64,000 nucleotides of DNA from Deltaproteobacteria bacterium (GTDB taxonomy: Bacteria > Desulfobacterota > Binatia > HRBIN30 > CADEER01): contig JAJCZJ010000090.1 of NCBI GenBank assembly GCA_029262455.1, positions 1 through 64,000 of the forward strand. The letters run 5' to 3'. Below the pieces are notes generated by a model. That model saw nothing but the letters and a program-made list of their open reading frames with translations. It had not been told where the DNA came from and searched no databases. Each line of letters begins with the position of its first letter. Position 1 is the first letter of the stretch. The translations under genes were made by a program, and so were the position numbers. This document shows positions 1-8,717 of this stretch, in pieces.

Positions 1-56
1 CCCGTACCCCGTACCCCGTACCCCGTACCCCGTACCCCGTACCCCGTACCCCGTAC
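1..56. repeat. Heptamer tandem array (CCCGTAC)n, cut by window edge
   Basis: Eight perfect head-to-tail copies of the 7-bp unit CCCGTAC run from the first base of the window and stop 8 bases before the stop codon of the minus-strand TonB receptor. The true length is unknown because the array continues past the left edge. The same unit recurs at 4516-4560, 6474-6620 and, inverted, at 25852-25977. Confidence 0.95.
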
Positions 57-64
57 CCGGCGCA

Positions 65-2359
65 TTAGAATCGCAGACTGACGGCCACACCGACTCGGCG
101 CTTGTATGTGTACGCCAGGGTGTGAGCTCGATTGATGCCGACGACGTCCAGCGGAATTGCACCGGTTTCGTAGAACGTGTCGAAGAGGTTTTTGGCGAAC
201 ACCTGGATCGAGTAGCGCCCGTCGAAGCCGTTTAGGCCAAGGTTCAGATCCATCAGGCCGTAGGAATCAATCCTGGTGCGCGGGCTGCCGGTCAAACCGG
301 CCAGCATCGTGTCCTGCCAGTTGTAGGACCCCAAGGCGAAGGCGTTGACGTCGGGCGTAATCGGAATCCAGTAGTTGCCTCCGACGGTGAACGACCAGTC
401 GGGCGACTGACCGAGTTGGACGCCCGAGAGATCCTGCGCCACGTCGCCGGGCTGGTCTTCGATGCAGCCGGTATCCGCCGTCTGTCCCTGATAGCAGGGC
501 GCGCCGGTGTACTTGCCGAACGTCGCGTCGATGTATGCCGCGACGAAATTGAGCGTGAGGTTGGGTAGTGGCTGCCCGACGATGTCGAGCTCGACTCCGT
601 GTGTGTCGAGTCGCTCGGCATTTGCGAGAAAGAAGCCGAGGTTTTCGGTAATCGGGTCGATGCGCGTGGCGGCGGCCTGGAAGTCGCGGAACTGGGTGAA
701 GAAGACGCTGGTGTTCAAGCGCAGTCGTCGATCGAACCACTCCGACTTCACTCCGACTTCGAAGCTCGTGGGGATCTCAGGATCGATGATCGGCTCGATC
801 GCCCGAAAGCCGGTGGTGAGAGTGTTCGCCGCCGGTCCTTTGTAGCCCTGTCCGGCACTGGCGTATGCCATTGCGTCTTCGGTGACGTCGAATTGACCCG
901 AAACCCGCCAAGAGATGCCGTGGTCGTCCCGTCGTGCGTCGACCGTGCTGGGGTTCTCCTGGATCGCCGCTTCGGGGAGGGTATTCGGGAAGACATCTGG
1001 GTTGAATCCGACAGCCTGCCGGAATCGTACGTCGTCGTAGTTCCAACGCGCACCGGCGGTGATACTCGCGCGGTCGGTAAGGTTGAACGTAAGGTTTCCG
1101 AACAGCGCGACGGACGTGTTCAAGTAGCGCACCGAATTCGTCAGCGAGAAGCCAGACTGCCCCGGTGCTCTCCCAGGTGCGGGTGGGGCGAGGTAAAAGG
1201 CGTCGGTGTTTCGCTTGAGCTCGAAAGATTCCCTCTTGTCGTAGTAGTAGGCGCCGGCGATCCACTCGAGAAACTCCCCCGCCGGCGAGGTGAGGCGAAG
1301 CTCTTGGGTGATCAGGGCGGTGTCCGAAACGGCGACGTTCGGATTCAGAAAGGTCTCGGAAGGGAAGGGGAAGATCAGTCTGACATCTGCTCCGGCGTAG
1401 CCGTCCGTGTACGCGGAGATCGACGAGAGGGTGTAGTCACCGATCTCCCAGTTGGCGTCGAGTATATAGGTATTCAGGCGGGTCACGTTGTTCGACTCGG
1501 CGGCGTTGTTGATGGTGTCATTGTGCGGACCGGTTGGTGTCCCGGCGAGGTCGGCGATTCCCCCTTCGGCGACTTCTACAGCTGGGCTTCCGCAGCAAAG
1601 TGGGCTGCGCTCCGAATGGGCGTAGGTGAAGAGAACGTTGAGCTCGTCGATCGGGCGCCATTCGAACTTGCTTCGCAGCGCCCACTCGTCTCGGTCGTTG
1701 TGGTCTCGCCCGGCTAGGTTCTTGATGTAGGGGTCTTGTTTGTTGCGGAAGAACGAAATTCGGCCAGCGAGTGTGTCGGACAGGGGGCCGGACAGAAATC
1801 CGCTCACTTTGATTTCGTTGCCGTCCGCCCAGCTCGTGTTGAGGCCGGCCTCGAAGTCCCAGGTGGGGCGTCGTGTCGTGATGTTGATCAAACCGGCGGA
1901 CGCGTTCTTTCCAAACAGCATGCCTTGCGGCCCGTTCAGTACCTGGATGTTCTCGACATCGCCGAAATCGAGCAACGAAGCCGCGAGTGTATCTGAGACG
2001 ACGCCGTCGATGGCTGTGCCGACGGATTGCTCGACACCGCGGCTGAACGTGTTTGTCCCGACACCGCGAATGGTGATGCTGCGCGCGACATCGCTCCCAG
2101 AGTCGACGAAGCGGAAGCTCGGCACGAATTTGCTCAGGCGCGAGAGTTCGTTTTCCTGGGCGAGATCGAGCGCGTTGCCGCTGACCACATTCACCGAAAT
2201 TGGGACGTCCTGCAGGCTCTCGATGCGGCGCCTCGCTGTGACGACGATTTCCTCGAGTTGGTTCTTCTTGCCAACGGCTTCTTCGGCGATCGCCGCGCTG
2301 CCGGTTGCAAGCACGAGTGCGGCAAGGCCGGTGTATCCCGCGAGCCTCTGGATCGTCAT
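65..2359 (-). CDS. TonB-dependent outer-membrane receptor
   Basis: 764 residues, the usual size for this family. A signal peptide covers about residues 1-25 and ends AIAEE. It is followed by a TonB-box-like stretch LEEIVVTARRR (about 35-45) and a plug domain containing DVPISVNVVSG, IRGVGTN and GPQGMLFGKNASAGLINITT. The rest is a barrel rich in alternating aromatic and polar residues, and the protein ends in the terminal phenylalanine (VSLRF) typical of outer-membrane barrels. It would take up a large substrate across the outer membrane using TonB/ExbBD energy. The plug resembles receptors often annotated as siderophore or terpenoid/steroid-type transporters, but the substrate cannot be read from sequence. 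The gene stands alone, with a heptamer array directly beyond its stop. Confidence 0.93.
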   Translation of the reverse strand: MTIQRLAGYTGLAALVLATGSAAIAEEAVGKKNQLEEIVVTARRRIESLQDVPISVNVVSGNALDLAQENELSRLSKFVPSFRFVDSGSDVARSITIRGVGTNTFSRGVEQSVGTAIDGVVSDTLAASLLDFGDVENIQVLNGPQGMLFGKNASAGLINITTRRPTWDFEAGLNTSWADGNEIKVSGFLSGPLSDTLAGRISFFRNKQDPYIKNLAGRDHNDRDEWALRSKFEWRPIDELNVLFTYAHSERSPLCCGSPAVEVAEGGIADLAGTPTGPHNDTINNAAESNNVTRLNTYILDANWEIGDYTLSSISAYTDGYAGADVRLIFPFPSETFLNPNVAVSDTALITQELRLTSPAGEFLEWIAGAYYYDKRESFELKRNTDAFYLAPPAPGRAPGQSGFSLTNSVRYLNTSVALFGNLTFNLTDRASITAGARWNYDDVRFRQAVGFNPDVFPNTLPEAAIQENPSTVDARRDDHGISWRVSGQFDVTEDAMAYASAGQGYKGPAANTLTTGFRAIEPIIDPEIPTSFEVGVKSEWFDRRLRLNTSVFFTQFRDFQAAATRIDPITENLGFFLANAERLDTHGVELDIVGQPLPNLTLNFVAAYIDATFGKYTGAPCYQGQTADTGCIEDQPGDVAQDLSGVQLGQSPDWSFTVGGNYWIPITPDVNAFALGSYNWQDTMLAGLTGSPRTRIDSYGLMDLNLGLNGFDGRYSIQVFAKNLFDTFYETGAIPLDVVGINRAHTLAYTYKRRVGVAVSLRF

Positions 2360-2447
2360 GTCCCCCCCCTTACCTGCCGCTTCCCCTTAGCGTTTTTGCG
2401 GCGGGCTCAACTCAGCGAACCTGAAGACGATTGTCAAAGCCGGGTGT

Positions 2448-3485
2448 CTAGGCGAAGTAGGTGTGCGATGTGGCAGCGGCGGCGAAGTTCTCGCGCAGGT
2501 GTTCGATCGACTGACTGTCGGCGTTCACCGCGTCGAGGCCGTGCGCGAGGACGAAGGCATAGCTGCGCTGAAACGGCGACAGCGGTGCCTTCTTGAACTT
2601 CGCGTCGTAGTGGTCGTCGAATGCCTTGGGGCGGTCGGGCCCGAAGCCCATCCACCGACCGGCCATGTAGCGCGCCGCCTTCATTCCGATCAGGCCGATG
2701 CCCGCGGCGCGGGCACTGTCGAGGGTGGGGCGGATTTGTTGCATTGGCGGCGAATCGGGAATCACGGCTCCCTCGGTCCAGTCGTACCATCCGCCTGGGG
2801 TGATCGCGATTTGAGCGAGGGAGTACCAGCCCGTATCGGCCATGGCTTCGAGTACGGCCTTGGCGTTTTGGTGCGTGCTGATTCCCCAGTGGTCCACCTT
2901 GCCGGCCTTCTTGGCGGCGAGAAACGCCTCGTGCATTTCCTCGCTGCGAACCACGGACACGTTGTTGGTCGCCATCACGTAGTAGGCGTTGACGTGCTCA
3001 GTGCCGAGATCCTTGAGGCTCTTATCCATCGCGGCGGTCCAGTTTCGCGCCGCAGTCTTGCTTTTTGCGGCGCTCAATTCGTCGCCCGGAGCAATGTCGA
3101 GGCCGACGAGTCCCTTTGAGATCAGAAAGATCTTGTCGCGGCGCTGCTTGGCAAACGCTGCGAGGTTTGCCTCTGCGTTTCTGTAGTAGTCACTGGTCCC
3201 GACGTCGAAGACGTTGACGCCGTGATCGAAGGCCTGGTTGAGGAGATCGTCTTTGCCGTAAAACATCAGCGCCGCGCCGCAGCCAAACACCAGCCGACTG
3301 CCATTGAAACCGGTGCGCCCGAGTGTGCGGTAGGCCATTTCTGGCCAAACTTCATCGGCACGGCCGGCCGATTCGGCGAGCGCGCCGGCGGCCCGACCGA
3401 GCTCAGCGGCCCCGAGGCCGAGGAGCCCCATGAGTTGAAGTGTACGTCTGCGGGTAGCCGGGAATGCGCGCTCGAGTACGGTCAT
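2448..3485 (-). CDS. Tat-exported aldo/keto reductase family protein
   Basis: 345 residues. The N terminus has a twin-arginine signal (TRRRTLQLMG, residues 11-20) and an alanine-rich hydrophobic stretch, so export by Tat is likely. The aldo/keto reductase barrel starts near residue 50 (MAYRTLGRTGFNGSRLVFG). The conserved Asp (D94 in NVFDVGTS), Tyr (Y100 or Y101) and Lys (K124 in LISKG) are present. The position that normally carries the catalytic His (after strand 4, here NAYYVMATNN) has no His, so NAD(P)H-dependent carbonyl reduction may be altered. It lies 88 bp upstream of the TonB receptor start on the same strand and could be co-transcribed with it. The physiological substrate is unknown. 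Confidence 0.85.
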   Translation of the reverse strand: MTVLERAFPATRRRTLQLMGLLGLGAAELGRAAGALAESAGRADEVWPEMAYRTLGRTGFNGSRLVFGCGAALMFYGKDDLLNQAFDHGVNVFDVGTSDYYRNAEANLAAFAKQRRDKIFLISKGLVGLDIAPGDELSAAKSKTAARNWTAAMDKSLKDLGTEHVNAYYVMATNNVSVVRSEEMHEAFLAAKKAGKVDHWGISTHQNAKAVLEAMADTGWYSLAQIAITPGGWYDWTEGAVIPDSPPMQQIRPTLDSARAAGIGLIGMKAARYMAGRWMGFGPDRPKAFDDHYDAKFKKAPLSPFQRSYAFVLAHGLDAVNADSQSIEHLRENFAAAATSHTYFA

Positions 3486-3585
3486 TGAGTCTCTCCTGTG
3501 AATTGCGGTGTGTCCGTTTGTAGCGCTTTGGCGATTTTGGTGAAAGCTTTACCCGGGAGGCGTGTTGAAGATTCGCGGGAGTTTG

Positions 3586-4515
3586 ATGAGGATTGGATTG
3601 GCGGTAGGTGAGATGGCTGGCCGGGCAGCGACGGTGGACGACCTCGTCGCTCAGGTACAGCTTGCGGAGCGGGATGGGTTTGCGACCGCTCATATCGCCA
3701 ATATCTTCGGCTTCGATGCACTGACGGGTGCGGCATTGGCCGGGCGAGAAACCACCACAATCGAGCTGATGACGTCGGTGGTGCCGACGTTTTCGCGCCA
3801 TCCTCTCTACATGGCGCAGCAGGCACTCTCGACCAATGCGGCGTGTGGCGGCCGCTTTTCGCTTGGCATCGGCCTTTCTCACATCGTCGTGATCGAAAGC
3901 GTCCTCGGCCTGTCGTTCGAGAAGCCGTTTACGCACATGAGCGAGTACGTCGAGGTGCTCGCTCCACTGCTGCGGCAAGAGGCGGTTTCGTTCGAAGGCG
4001 AGCAGTATCGGGTCAACGCGGAAGTGACGGTCGTCGGTGCGACGAAGCCGCAGCTGATTCTGGCGGCTCTGGCACCGCGTATGCTGCGTCTCTGCGGGTC
4101 GAAGGCAGATGGTACGATTACGTGGATGACCGGCCCGAAGACGCTACGCCATTTTACGATACCGCGAATCAACGAGGCCGCGATGGCGGCGGGCCGACCA
4201 ACACCGCGGGTGATTGCCGGACTGCCGATTGCGGTGTGTGATGATCCGGCGGCCGCACGCGAGCGCGCGGCGCGAGCGTTTTCGTTGTATCCCAGTATGC
4301 CGTCCTACCGAGCGATGCTCGACAGGGAAGGTGCCGGAGGGCCAGAAGACATCGTAATCGTCGGTGACGAGGCCAGCGTCAGCGACCAACTCGACCATCT
4401 CGAAGAGATTGGTGTGACCGACTTTCTAGCGCCAATCTTCCCCGTCGGCAGCGACAGAGACGCCTCCATCGAGCGAACACGCAACCTACTAGTAGAAAGA
4501 GTAAGCAACCAGTAG
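3586..4515 (+). CDS. LLM-class flavin-dependent oxidoreductase (luciferase-like)
   Basis: 309 residues from ATG 3586, chosen because MRIGLAVGE is the family's usual first strand and GGGAG lies a few bases upstream; an upstream TTG at 3562 is in frame but adds no family sequence. It has the bacterial-luciferase TIM-barrel layout: LAERDGFATAHIANIFGFDALT, the ELMTSVVPTFSRHPLYMAQQALS segment, GRFSLGIGLSH, and late segments typical of F420- or FMN-dependent members (GDEASVSDQLDHLEEIGVTDF). Cofactor (F420 versus FMN) cannot be settled. It is divergent from the aldo/keto reductase and upstream of the thiolase, consistent with a lipid or steroid degradation neighbourhood. A degenerate heptamer array follows the TAG stop immediately. 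Confidence 0.85.
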   Translation: MRIGLAVGEMAGRAATVDDLVAQVQLAERDGFATAHIANIFGFDALTGAALAGRETTTIELMTSVVPTFSRHPLYMAQQALSTNAACGGRFSLGIGLSHIVVIESVLGLSFEKPFTHMSEYVEVLAPLLRQEAVSFEGEQYRVNAEVTVVGATKPQLILAALAPRMLRLCGSKADGTITWMTGPKTLRHFTIPRINEAAMAAGRPTPRVIAGLPIAVCDDPAAARERAARAFSLYPSMPSYRAMLDREGAGGPEDIVIVGDEASVSDQLDHLEEIGVTDFLAPIFPVGSDRDASIERTRNLLVERVSNQ

Positions 4516-4560
4516 CCCGTACCCAGTACCCAGTACCCCGCCACTACACCCCGTACCCCA
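4516..4560. repeat. Short degenerate CCCGTAC-type heptamer array
   Basis: One CCCGTAC, two CCAGTAC, a broken unit (CCCGCCACTACA) and a last CCCCGTACCCC follow the TAG stop at 4513-4515 with no gap. This is a decayed or nascent relative of the arrays at 1-56, 6474-6620 and 25852-25977. The remaining bases up to the thiolase start at 4669 show no other feature. Confidence 0.8.
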
Positions 4561-4668
4561 ATTTGCACTGCAATTCCCAAACGAATACGAACCTTCCGAT
4601 CGCAAGCCAGTCGTTATCGCAAGCCGCCAGGCCGGCGCTCGTTGGAGTGACGGTAAGAAGGAACAGGA

Positions 4669-5892
4669 ATGAGTGGATCGAAGGCACAGATCGTTGGCGT
4701 TGGAGAATCCAAATACGCGCGCTGGGGCAAGATTGGCGATGTGACCGAGCACGCGTTGGCGTGCCAGGCGATTCAACGCGCGGTCGAAGATGCGGGGTTG
4801 TCGATGGACGATGTCGATGGCTTGGCGTCGTTTGCCGAGGATCGCAACGAGGCGGTCTTCATCGGAGCTGAGTTGGGCATCCCGCGCTTGCGATTCGGCA
4901 ATATGGTGTGGATGCCGGGCGGCGGTGGCGGTTGTGCCGCGGTGGCGAATGCTGCGATGGCGGTCGAGGCGGGTCAGGCCGAGGTCGTTGTTGTCTACCG
5001 CTCGCTGTGCCAAGGGCAATTCTTTCGATTCGGTAGCCCAGGAATGGATACATCAGGGGCGGCCGAGCCGGAAGCGCCCACGGTGAAGCAAGCCGACTCG
5101 TTGATGATCGCATCGATCGGCTTCGTGATGCCCTACGGAATGTTGATGGCCGCGGCGGCCTACGCCCTACCGACCCGCCGTCACATGCATCTCTACGGCA
5201 CGACCGGTGACCAGCTCGGCATGCTCGCGGTAACCTTTCGCGAGCATGCGAGTCGCAACCCGCGCGCTGTCATGGGTGGCCGGCCGATGACGCTCGACGA
5301 CTATCGAGCGTCGCCGATGATCGCCGATCCGCATCGTCTCTTCGACTGTTGTCTCGAAAGCGACGGCGCTTGCGCGGTCGTGGTGACGACGCCGGAGCGG
5401 GCGCGCGATCTCGCCAAGCAGCCGGTTGAGATTCTCGCCTCAGAGCAAGGGGCGCCGAAGGGGTATGGGTTCGGGACCTTCTCGAACGCCAACGTTCCCG
5501 ACGAGCTGTACGCTACCGGGGCCAACGAAGAGATGGCGAATCGCCTTTGGGGCAAGGCAGGCATTGGGCCGAATGATGTCGACGTCGCTCAGCTCTACGA
5601 CCACTTCACCGGTTGTGTGCTGATGCAGTTGGAGGACTACGGCTTCTGTAAGAGAGGCGAGGGCGGTCCGTTCATCGAGAGTGGCGCGCTGTCTTGGCAC
5701 GGAGGGAGTTTGCCGACCAATACCCACGGCGGCAGTCTGTCCGAGGCCTATATCCACGGGCTCAACCATGTCGTAGAGGGCGTACGCTCACTGCGTGGCG
5801 AGTCTACGAGTCCGGTCGAGAACGCCGAAGTCTGCCTGGTCACCAGTGCAGCGTGTGTTCCCTCAAGTGCAGTCTTATTGGGGCGAAAATGA
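4669..5892 (+). CDS. Thiolase family protein (SCP-x/Ltp2-like lipid-transfer thiolase)
   Basis: 407 residues starting MSGSKAQIVGVGESKYARWG, with an AGGAATG ribosome-binding context. The thiolase fold is visible as AIQRAVEDAGLSMDDVDGL, a glycine-rich stretch before Cys89 (PGGGGGCAAV, candidate nucleophile), and the C-terminal LPTNTHGGSLSEAYIHGLNHVVEGVRSLRG that supplies the active-site His. This branch acts in thiolytic or retro-aldol cleavage of CoA-activated lipid or steroid side chains, and members usually need a DUF35 partner. That partner is the next gene, whose ATG overlaps this stop codon (ATGA at 5889-5892), so the two are translationally coupled. Exact substrate unknown. Confidence 0.9.
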   Translation: MSGSKAQIVGVGESKYARWGKIGDVTEHALACQAIQRAVEDAGLSMDDVDGLASFAEDRNEAVFIGAELGIPRLRFGNMVWMPGGGGGCAAVANAAMAVEAGQAEVVVVYRSLCQGQFFRFGSPGMDTSGAAEPEAPTVKQADSLMIASIGFVMPYGMLMAAAAYALPTRRHMHLYGTTGDQLGMLAVTFREHASRNPRAVMGGRPMTLDDYRASPMIADPHRLFDCCLESDGACAVVVTTPERARDLAKQPVEILASEQGAPKGYGFGTFSNANVPDELYATGANEEMANRLWGKAGIGPNDVDVAQLYDHFTGCVLMQLEDYGFCKRGEGGPFIESGALSWHGGSLPTNTHGGSLSEAYIHGLNHVVEGVRSLRGESTSPVENAEVCLVTSAACVPSSAVLLGRK

Positions 5893-6311
5893 GCGAACGA
5901 TTTTTTCCTGACAGCATGCCGCCGCCGATGGCGGATGCCACTACATTGCCGTGGTGGAAGGAAGCCGCCAAGCACCGGCTGGTCGTGCAGCGGTGCACTT
6001 CCTGCCAGCACACTTGTCTGCCGCCGTCTCCGGTGTGCTCCGAATGCCGATCGACGGAGTCGGATTGGCAAGAGGTCTCGGGGCGCGGCGAGGTGTATAC
6101 GTTCACGCGGGTGCACCGCCCCGTTGCCGGGAATCAGGAGTTGCCGTTCGTGATCGCGGTGATCGCGCTGAAAGGCTCCGGCGGGGTGCGGATGATGTCG
6201 AACGTGGTCGGAGTCAAGCCCGAAGATGTCGAGATCGGGATGGCGGTCGAAGTGATTTGGGAAGATATGAGTGAGGAGCTGGCGGTACCGCGTTTTCGAC
6301 CGGTTGGGTAG
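5889..6311 (+). CDS. Zn-ribbon/OB-fold protein (DUF35), thiolase partner
   Basis: 140 residues from the ATG that overlaps the thiolase stop. Residues about 15-50 form the rubredoxin-like zinc ribbon (CTSCQHTCL then CSEC). The OB-fold follows (GRGEVYTFTRVHRPVAG, LPFVIAVIALKGSGGVRMMSNVVG, VGMAVEVIW-type end). DUF35 proteins bind Ltp2-type thiolases and form an acyl-CoA-cleaving complex in steroid side-chain degradation; here the pairing is inferred from the 4-bp overlap and family knowledge. A longer in-frame reading from 5694 lies inside the thiolase gene and is not a better start. Confidence 0.9.
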   Translation: MSERFFPDSMPPPMADATTLPWWKEAAKHRLVVQRCTSCQHTCLPPSPVCSECRSTESDWQEVSGRGEVYTFTRVHRPVAGNQELPFVIAVIALKGSGGVRMMSNVVGVKPEDVEIGMAVEVIWEDMSEELAVPRFRPVG

Positions 6312-6473
6312 GAGCGGTCGTCGGAGTTGGAAGACGAGGCTCGTGCCGGGCCCCTTCCATCGCGCGAACTGACGTCCAAGTCCCAACAATTCTCCTCTCC
6401 CGCATTGCGCGCGGGAGCGGGGAAAGCTTTCGGGTTTTCCGCTGTACTTCAGGTCGCGAATCATCTCTCTTTT
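6312..6473. repeat. Cassette flank, copy A (inverted copy at 25978-26072)
   Basis: The gene-free stretch 6312-6707 (396 bp) is filled by repeats. From about 6380 to 6473 it matches, as reverse complement, 25978-26072. The core containing GGGTTTTCCGCTGTACTTC differs at only about two positions in 78. It contains a hairpin (CTCCCGC ... GCGGGAG, about 6397-6418) and leads directly into the heptamer array. No coding potential is believable here. The first part (6312-6379) shows nothing I recognise. Confidence 0.85.
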
Positions 6474-6620
6474 CCGTACCCCGTACCCCGTACCCCGTAC
6501 CCCGTACCCCGTACCCCGTACCCCGTACCCCGTACCCCGTACCCCGTATCCCGTACCCCGTACCCCGTACCCCGTACCCCGTACCCCGTACCCCGTACCC
6601 CGTACCCCGTACCCCGTACC
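6474..6620. repeat. Long CCCGTAC heptamer array (21 units)
   Basis: About 21 head-to-tail 7-bp units (147 bp), perfect apart from one T variant near 6549 (CCCGTAT). It abuts the conserved flank at 6380-6473. Any open frame through it reads as a meaningless Pro-Tyr-Pro-Val-Pro-Arg-Thr repeat, so it is non-coding. The number of units is probably variable between strains through slippage. Confidence 0.95.
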
Positions 6621-6661
6621 GACAGCCTCCGGAGGTAGAGGGGAAGGCTTTCGGGCTTCCT

Positions 6662-6698
6662 GCGATCAGAGCTCGGGATTTGCCCGAGCTCTGATCGC
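6662..6698. terminator. Perfect 16-bp-arm hairpin between convergent genes
   Basis: Arms at 6662-6677 and 6683-6698 are perfectly complementary (GCGATCAGAGCTCGGG) around the loop ATTTG. It lies between the plus-strand DUF35 gene (ends 6311) and the minus-strand pectinacetylesterase-like gene (ends 6708), 10 bp from the latter's stop. That position fits a bidirectional terminator for the minus-strand gene. There is no clear T-tract, so a repeat or protein-binding palindrome is the alternative. Confidence 0.65.
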
Positions 6699-6707
6699 TA
6701 GGGTTGT

Positions 6708-8516
6708 TTACGGTGCGACCTCGCAGGGGTAGGGCTCGACGCCCGGGATTGCGTCGACGAAGTCGGCTTCTTCGACGCGACTCTGGAGCGTGTCGGGTTC
6801 GGTCACAGCCCGTAGGAACCAGTCGCGCATGGTTTCGCCGTCCACTTCGCCTTCGTACAGTTCTTGGCTCAGCGAGACGACGTGAACGCTCTCGTCGGAA
6901 ACGCTGGTGTAGTAATACTTGATGCCGTTGAGGTCGCGTGTGTCACAGTAACTTTGCCTCATGGTGTTGATCCAGAAAGGCCGATCGTTTTGGAAGAAGG
7001 CGTCGTTCAGTTGCGTGTCGTCCAACGGATTGCTCAAGATCAGCATCTGTTGCTCGGGGACTTGTCTCAGCCGCGGAGAGATTGCTTCATAGATGACGGG
7101 GCCCACCGCGCACTCCCCAGCGAAACAGTAGGGAGGCAGATTTGGTAGGGTGCCCCACGCGGGGATCTTGACCAGGCCCAGCCCTCGCACGCCGAGGTCG
7201 GAGCCGTTGTCGAGTGCTCCGCCAGCATCCGGGAAAGCTGCCGTGCGGGGCCACTGGAGGTCATCGATGAGCCAGTGGTAGTTGTAGAGGGCGCCGTAAC
7301 CACCGGCCGACCAGCCGCCGAAGAGAGCTATGATCTCATCGGGACGAAAGCCGGGGCCTTCTTCTGCGTCCATTAGCTTCCAGATGACGTCTCTCGACAT
7401 TTGGATGGCCGCTCGCAGATTGACGCCTCCGAAGCGCGGCACATCGATCTCGTCGAATTCTTCGGTGACTCCGCCGCCTGTGAAGACGTCCTGGTTGCAA
7501 TACGGCAGGTAGATCTTCGTCCAATTTGCGAAGGGGCTTTCTTCTGGATCGTTGGAGGCGATACCGACTCCGAGCGGTTCGTCGTCCGTGGCCATGAAGA
7601 GCTCTGGATTGTTTTCGAAACGCGAGCTGCAGTCGCTTCCGAAGAGACAAACGCCACCACCCTGTAAACCGATGATGATGCGGTCGAGCGGTTCGCCTTC
7701 GGGGGCGAGACGAATCTGGAATGCGAAGGGCGAGCCATCGCCGCACATCGTGCCCCACTTGTCTCCGTCGACGACGACCTGCATGTACTCGCCGCGCGGT
7801 GGGTCGAACTCGGCGTTCGAAGGCCCGCAAGAGAGCGCGACTGAACCGGTGTCCTGGTGTGCTGTGGCGGTGACGCAGTCGATTTGGGCTGCGGCGCGAT
7901 CGACGTAGAGGGCGGGATCGAGCGCGATCAATTCACTCAATGCGTCACAGGCTCCGGAGATTTCGTCCGTCGCCGCCTGGGCCATTGTTTGGCGTTCGGT
8001 TTCGATGTTCGAGCAGTCTCCGTTGTCGAGACAGTTGTTGATCGCGCCCAGGGTGTCGTCGACCAGCGCCATCGCCGAAGAGTGGGCTGCATCGAGGCAT
8101 GCTTTCTCGTCTGAGCTAGCCTCCGGCCAGACAGCTCCCTGCGGGCCGCCAAAGGTACGCCAGGCTAGGGACGACGCTTCCGATGAACACGAATTGCTCA
8201 GTCGGCTGGCGAGCGCATCGCGCGCGAGCAATCCAAAGTCTCCGTCGGAGCAGCTCGCTACTACATCACCTTCGAGCTTGTTGAGGGCCGCGCCGAGGGC
8301 GGCGTGATTCGTGGCGCAGGGAGCGTCGGTGTCTAGATAGCAAGCGGCGATCGCGGCGCTGAACTCGTTGATGCAGGTGCGCAGCGATTCAGGTGCGGCT
8401 CTGAGGCAGGTGGCCTGGGTGTTGACGACCCCGGAGTCATCCGAGGAGCAGCCGACAGCGCCGAGCGCGAAAGCGATAGAGAGTGGGACGAGGATCAATT
8501 GTTCGATTTTTCGCAT
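6708..8516 (-). CDS. Pectinacetylesterase/Notum-like lipoprotein
   Basis: 602 residues. The N terminus is a lipoprotein signal with lipobox ending at Cys23 (GAVGC), followed by SSDDSG. Residues about 35-210 are a Cys-rich helical region of unknown role. The hydrolase domain follows: [27 protein letters not shown] (oxyanion-hole region), the nucleophile elbow [16 protein letters not shown] with Ser in GWSAGG, and the late DESVHVVS carrying the likely His. This pattern is that of the pectinacetylesterase/Notum alpha/beta hydrolases, which remove acyl groups from polysaccharide or protein. A lipid anchor would hold it at the cell envelope. The 5-residue stretch after the lipobox Cys is the same as in the xylanase lipoprotein at 32929. 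Confidence 0.82.
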   Translation of the reverse strand: MRKIEQLILVPLSIAFALGAVGCSSDDSGVVNTQATCLRAAPESLRTCINEFSAAIAACYLDTDAPCATNHAALGAALNKLEGDVVASCSDGDFGLLARDALASRLSNSCSSEASSLAWRTFGGPQGAVWPEASSDEKACLDAAHSSAMALVDDTLGAINNCLDNGDCSNIETERQTMAQAATDEISGACDALSELIALDPALYVDRAAAQIDCVTATAHQDTGSVALSCGPSNAEFDPPRGEYMQVVVDGDKWGTMCGDGSPFAFQIRLAPEGEPLDRIIIGLQGGGVCLFGSDCSSRFENNPELFMATDDEPLGVGIASNDPEESPFANWTKIYLPYCNQDVFTGGGVTEEFDEIDVPRFGGVNLRAAIQMSRDVIWKLMDAEEGPGFRPDEIIALFGGWSAGGYGALYNYHWLIDDLQWPRTAAFPDAGGALDNGSDLGVRGLGLVKIPAWGTLPNLPPYCFAGECAVGPVIYEAISPRLRQVPEQQMLILSNPLDDTQLNDAFFQNDRPFWINTMRQSYCDTRDLNGIKYYYTSVSDESVHVVSLSQELYEGEVDGETMRDWFLRAVTEPDTLQSRVEEADFVDAIPGVEPYPCEVAP

Positions 8517-8580
8517 GGCGGGACCTTAACAAGTGGCCCGGGGTCGGTCCATGCGGTGCGGGCGGTTCTTTTCTTGTCAA

Positions 8581-8641
8581 GGCTCCGCCCGAGCCGCGAT
8601 CCAGCTTGTAGCGCGGCTCGGGCGGAGCCTCGCCCTCCAAG
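8581..8641. repeat. REP-like palindrome R1
   Basis: Perfect 18-bp arms at 8581-8598 and 8612-8629 (GGCTCCGCCCGAGCCGCG and its complement) with a 13-nt loop, followed by CTCGCCCTCCA. Related palindromes or half-palindromes occur at 11147-11250, 14956-15015, 58260-58460 and 60784-60825, always between genes. It lies between divergent genes here, so it is a dispersed repeat rather than a terminator. Confidence 0.85.
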
Positions 8642-8717
8642 AAATTCTCGACGTTTCCGCGACGCAGGAATCCTTCGGCGTTTGCATCTGCTCGTGGTTG
8701 TCGTCCATCCTCCCGGG

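Noticed and set aside
599-1717. Plus-strand ORF of 372 codons
   Set aside because: Antisense to the TonB receptor, which has clear domain motifs. The plus-strand translation has no recognisable family and a composition typical of a GC-rich shadow.
6327-6638. Pro-Tyr-Pro-Val-Pro-Arg-Thr repeat protein
   Set aside because: It is only the translation of the 7-bp array; 7 is not a multiple of 3, so any frame gives a repeat. No start context or conserved part.
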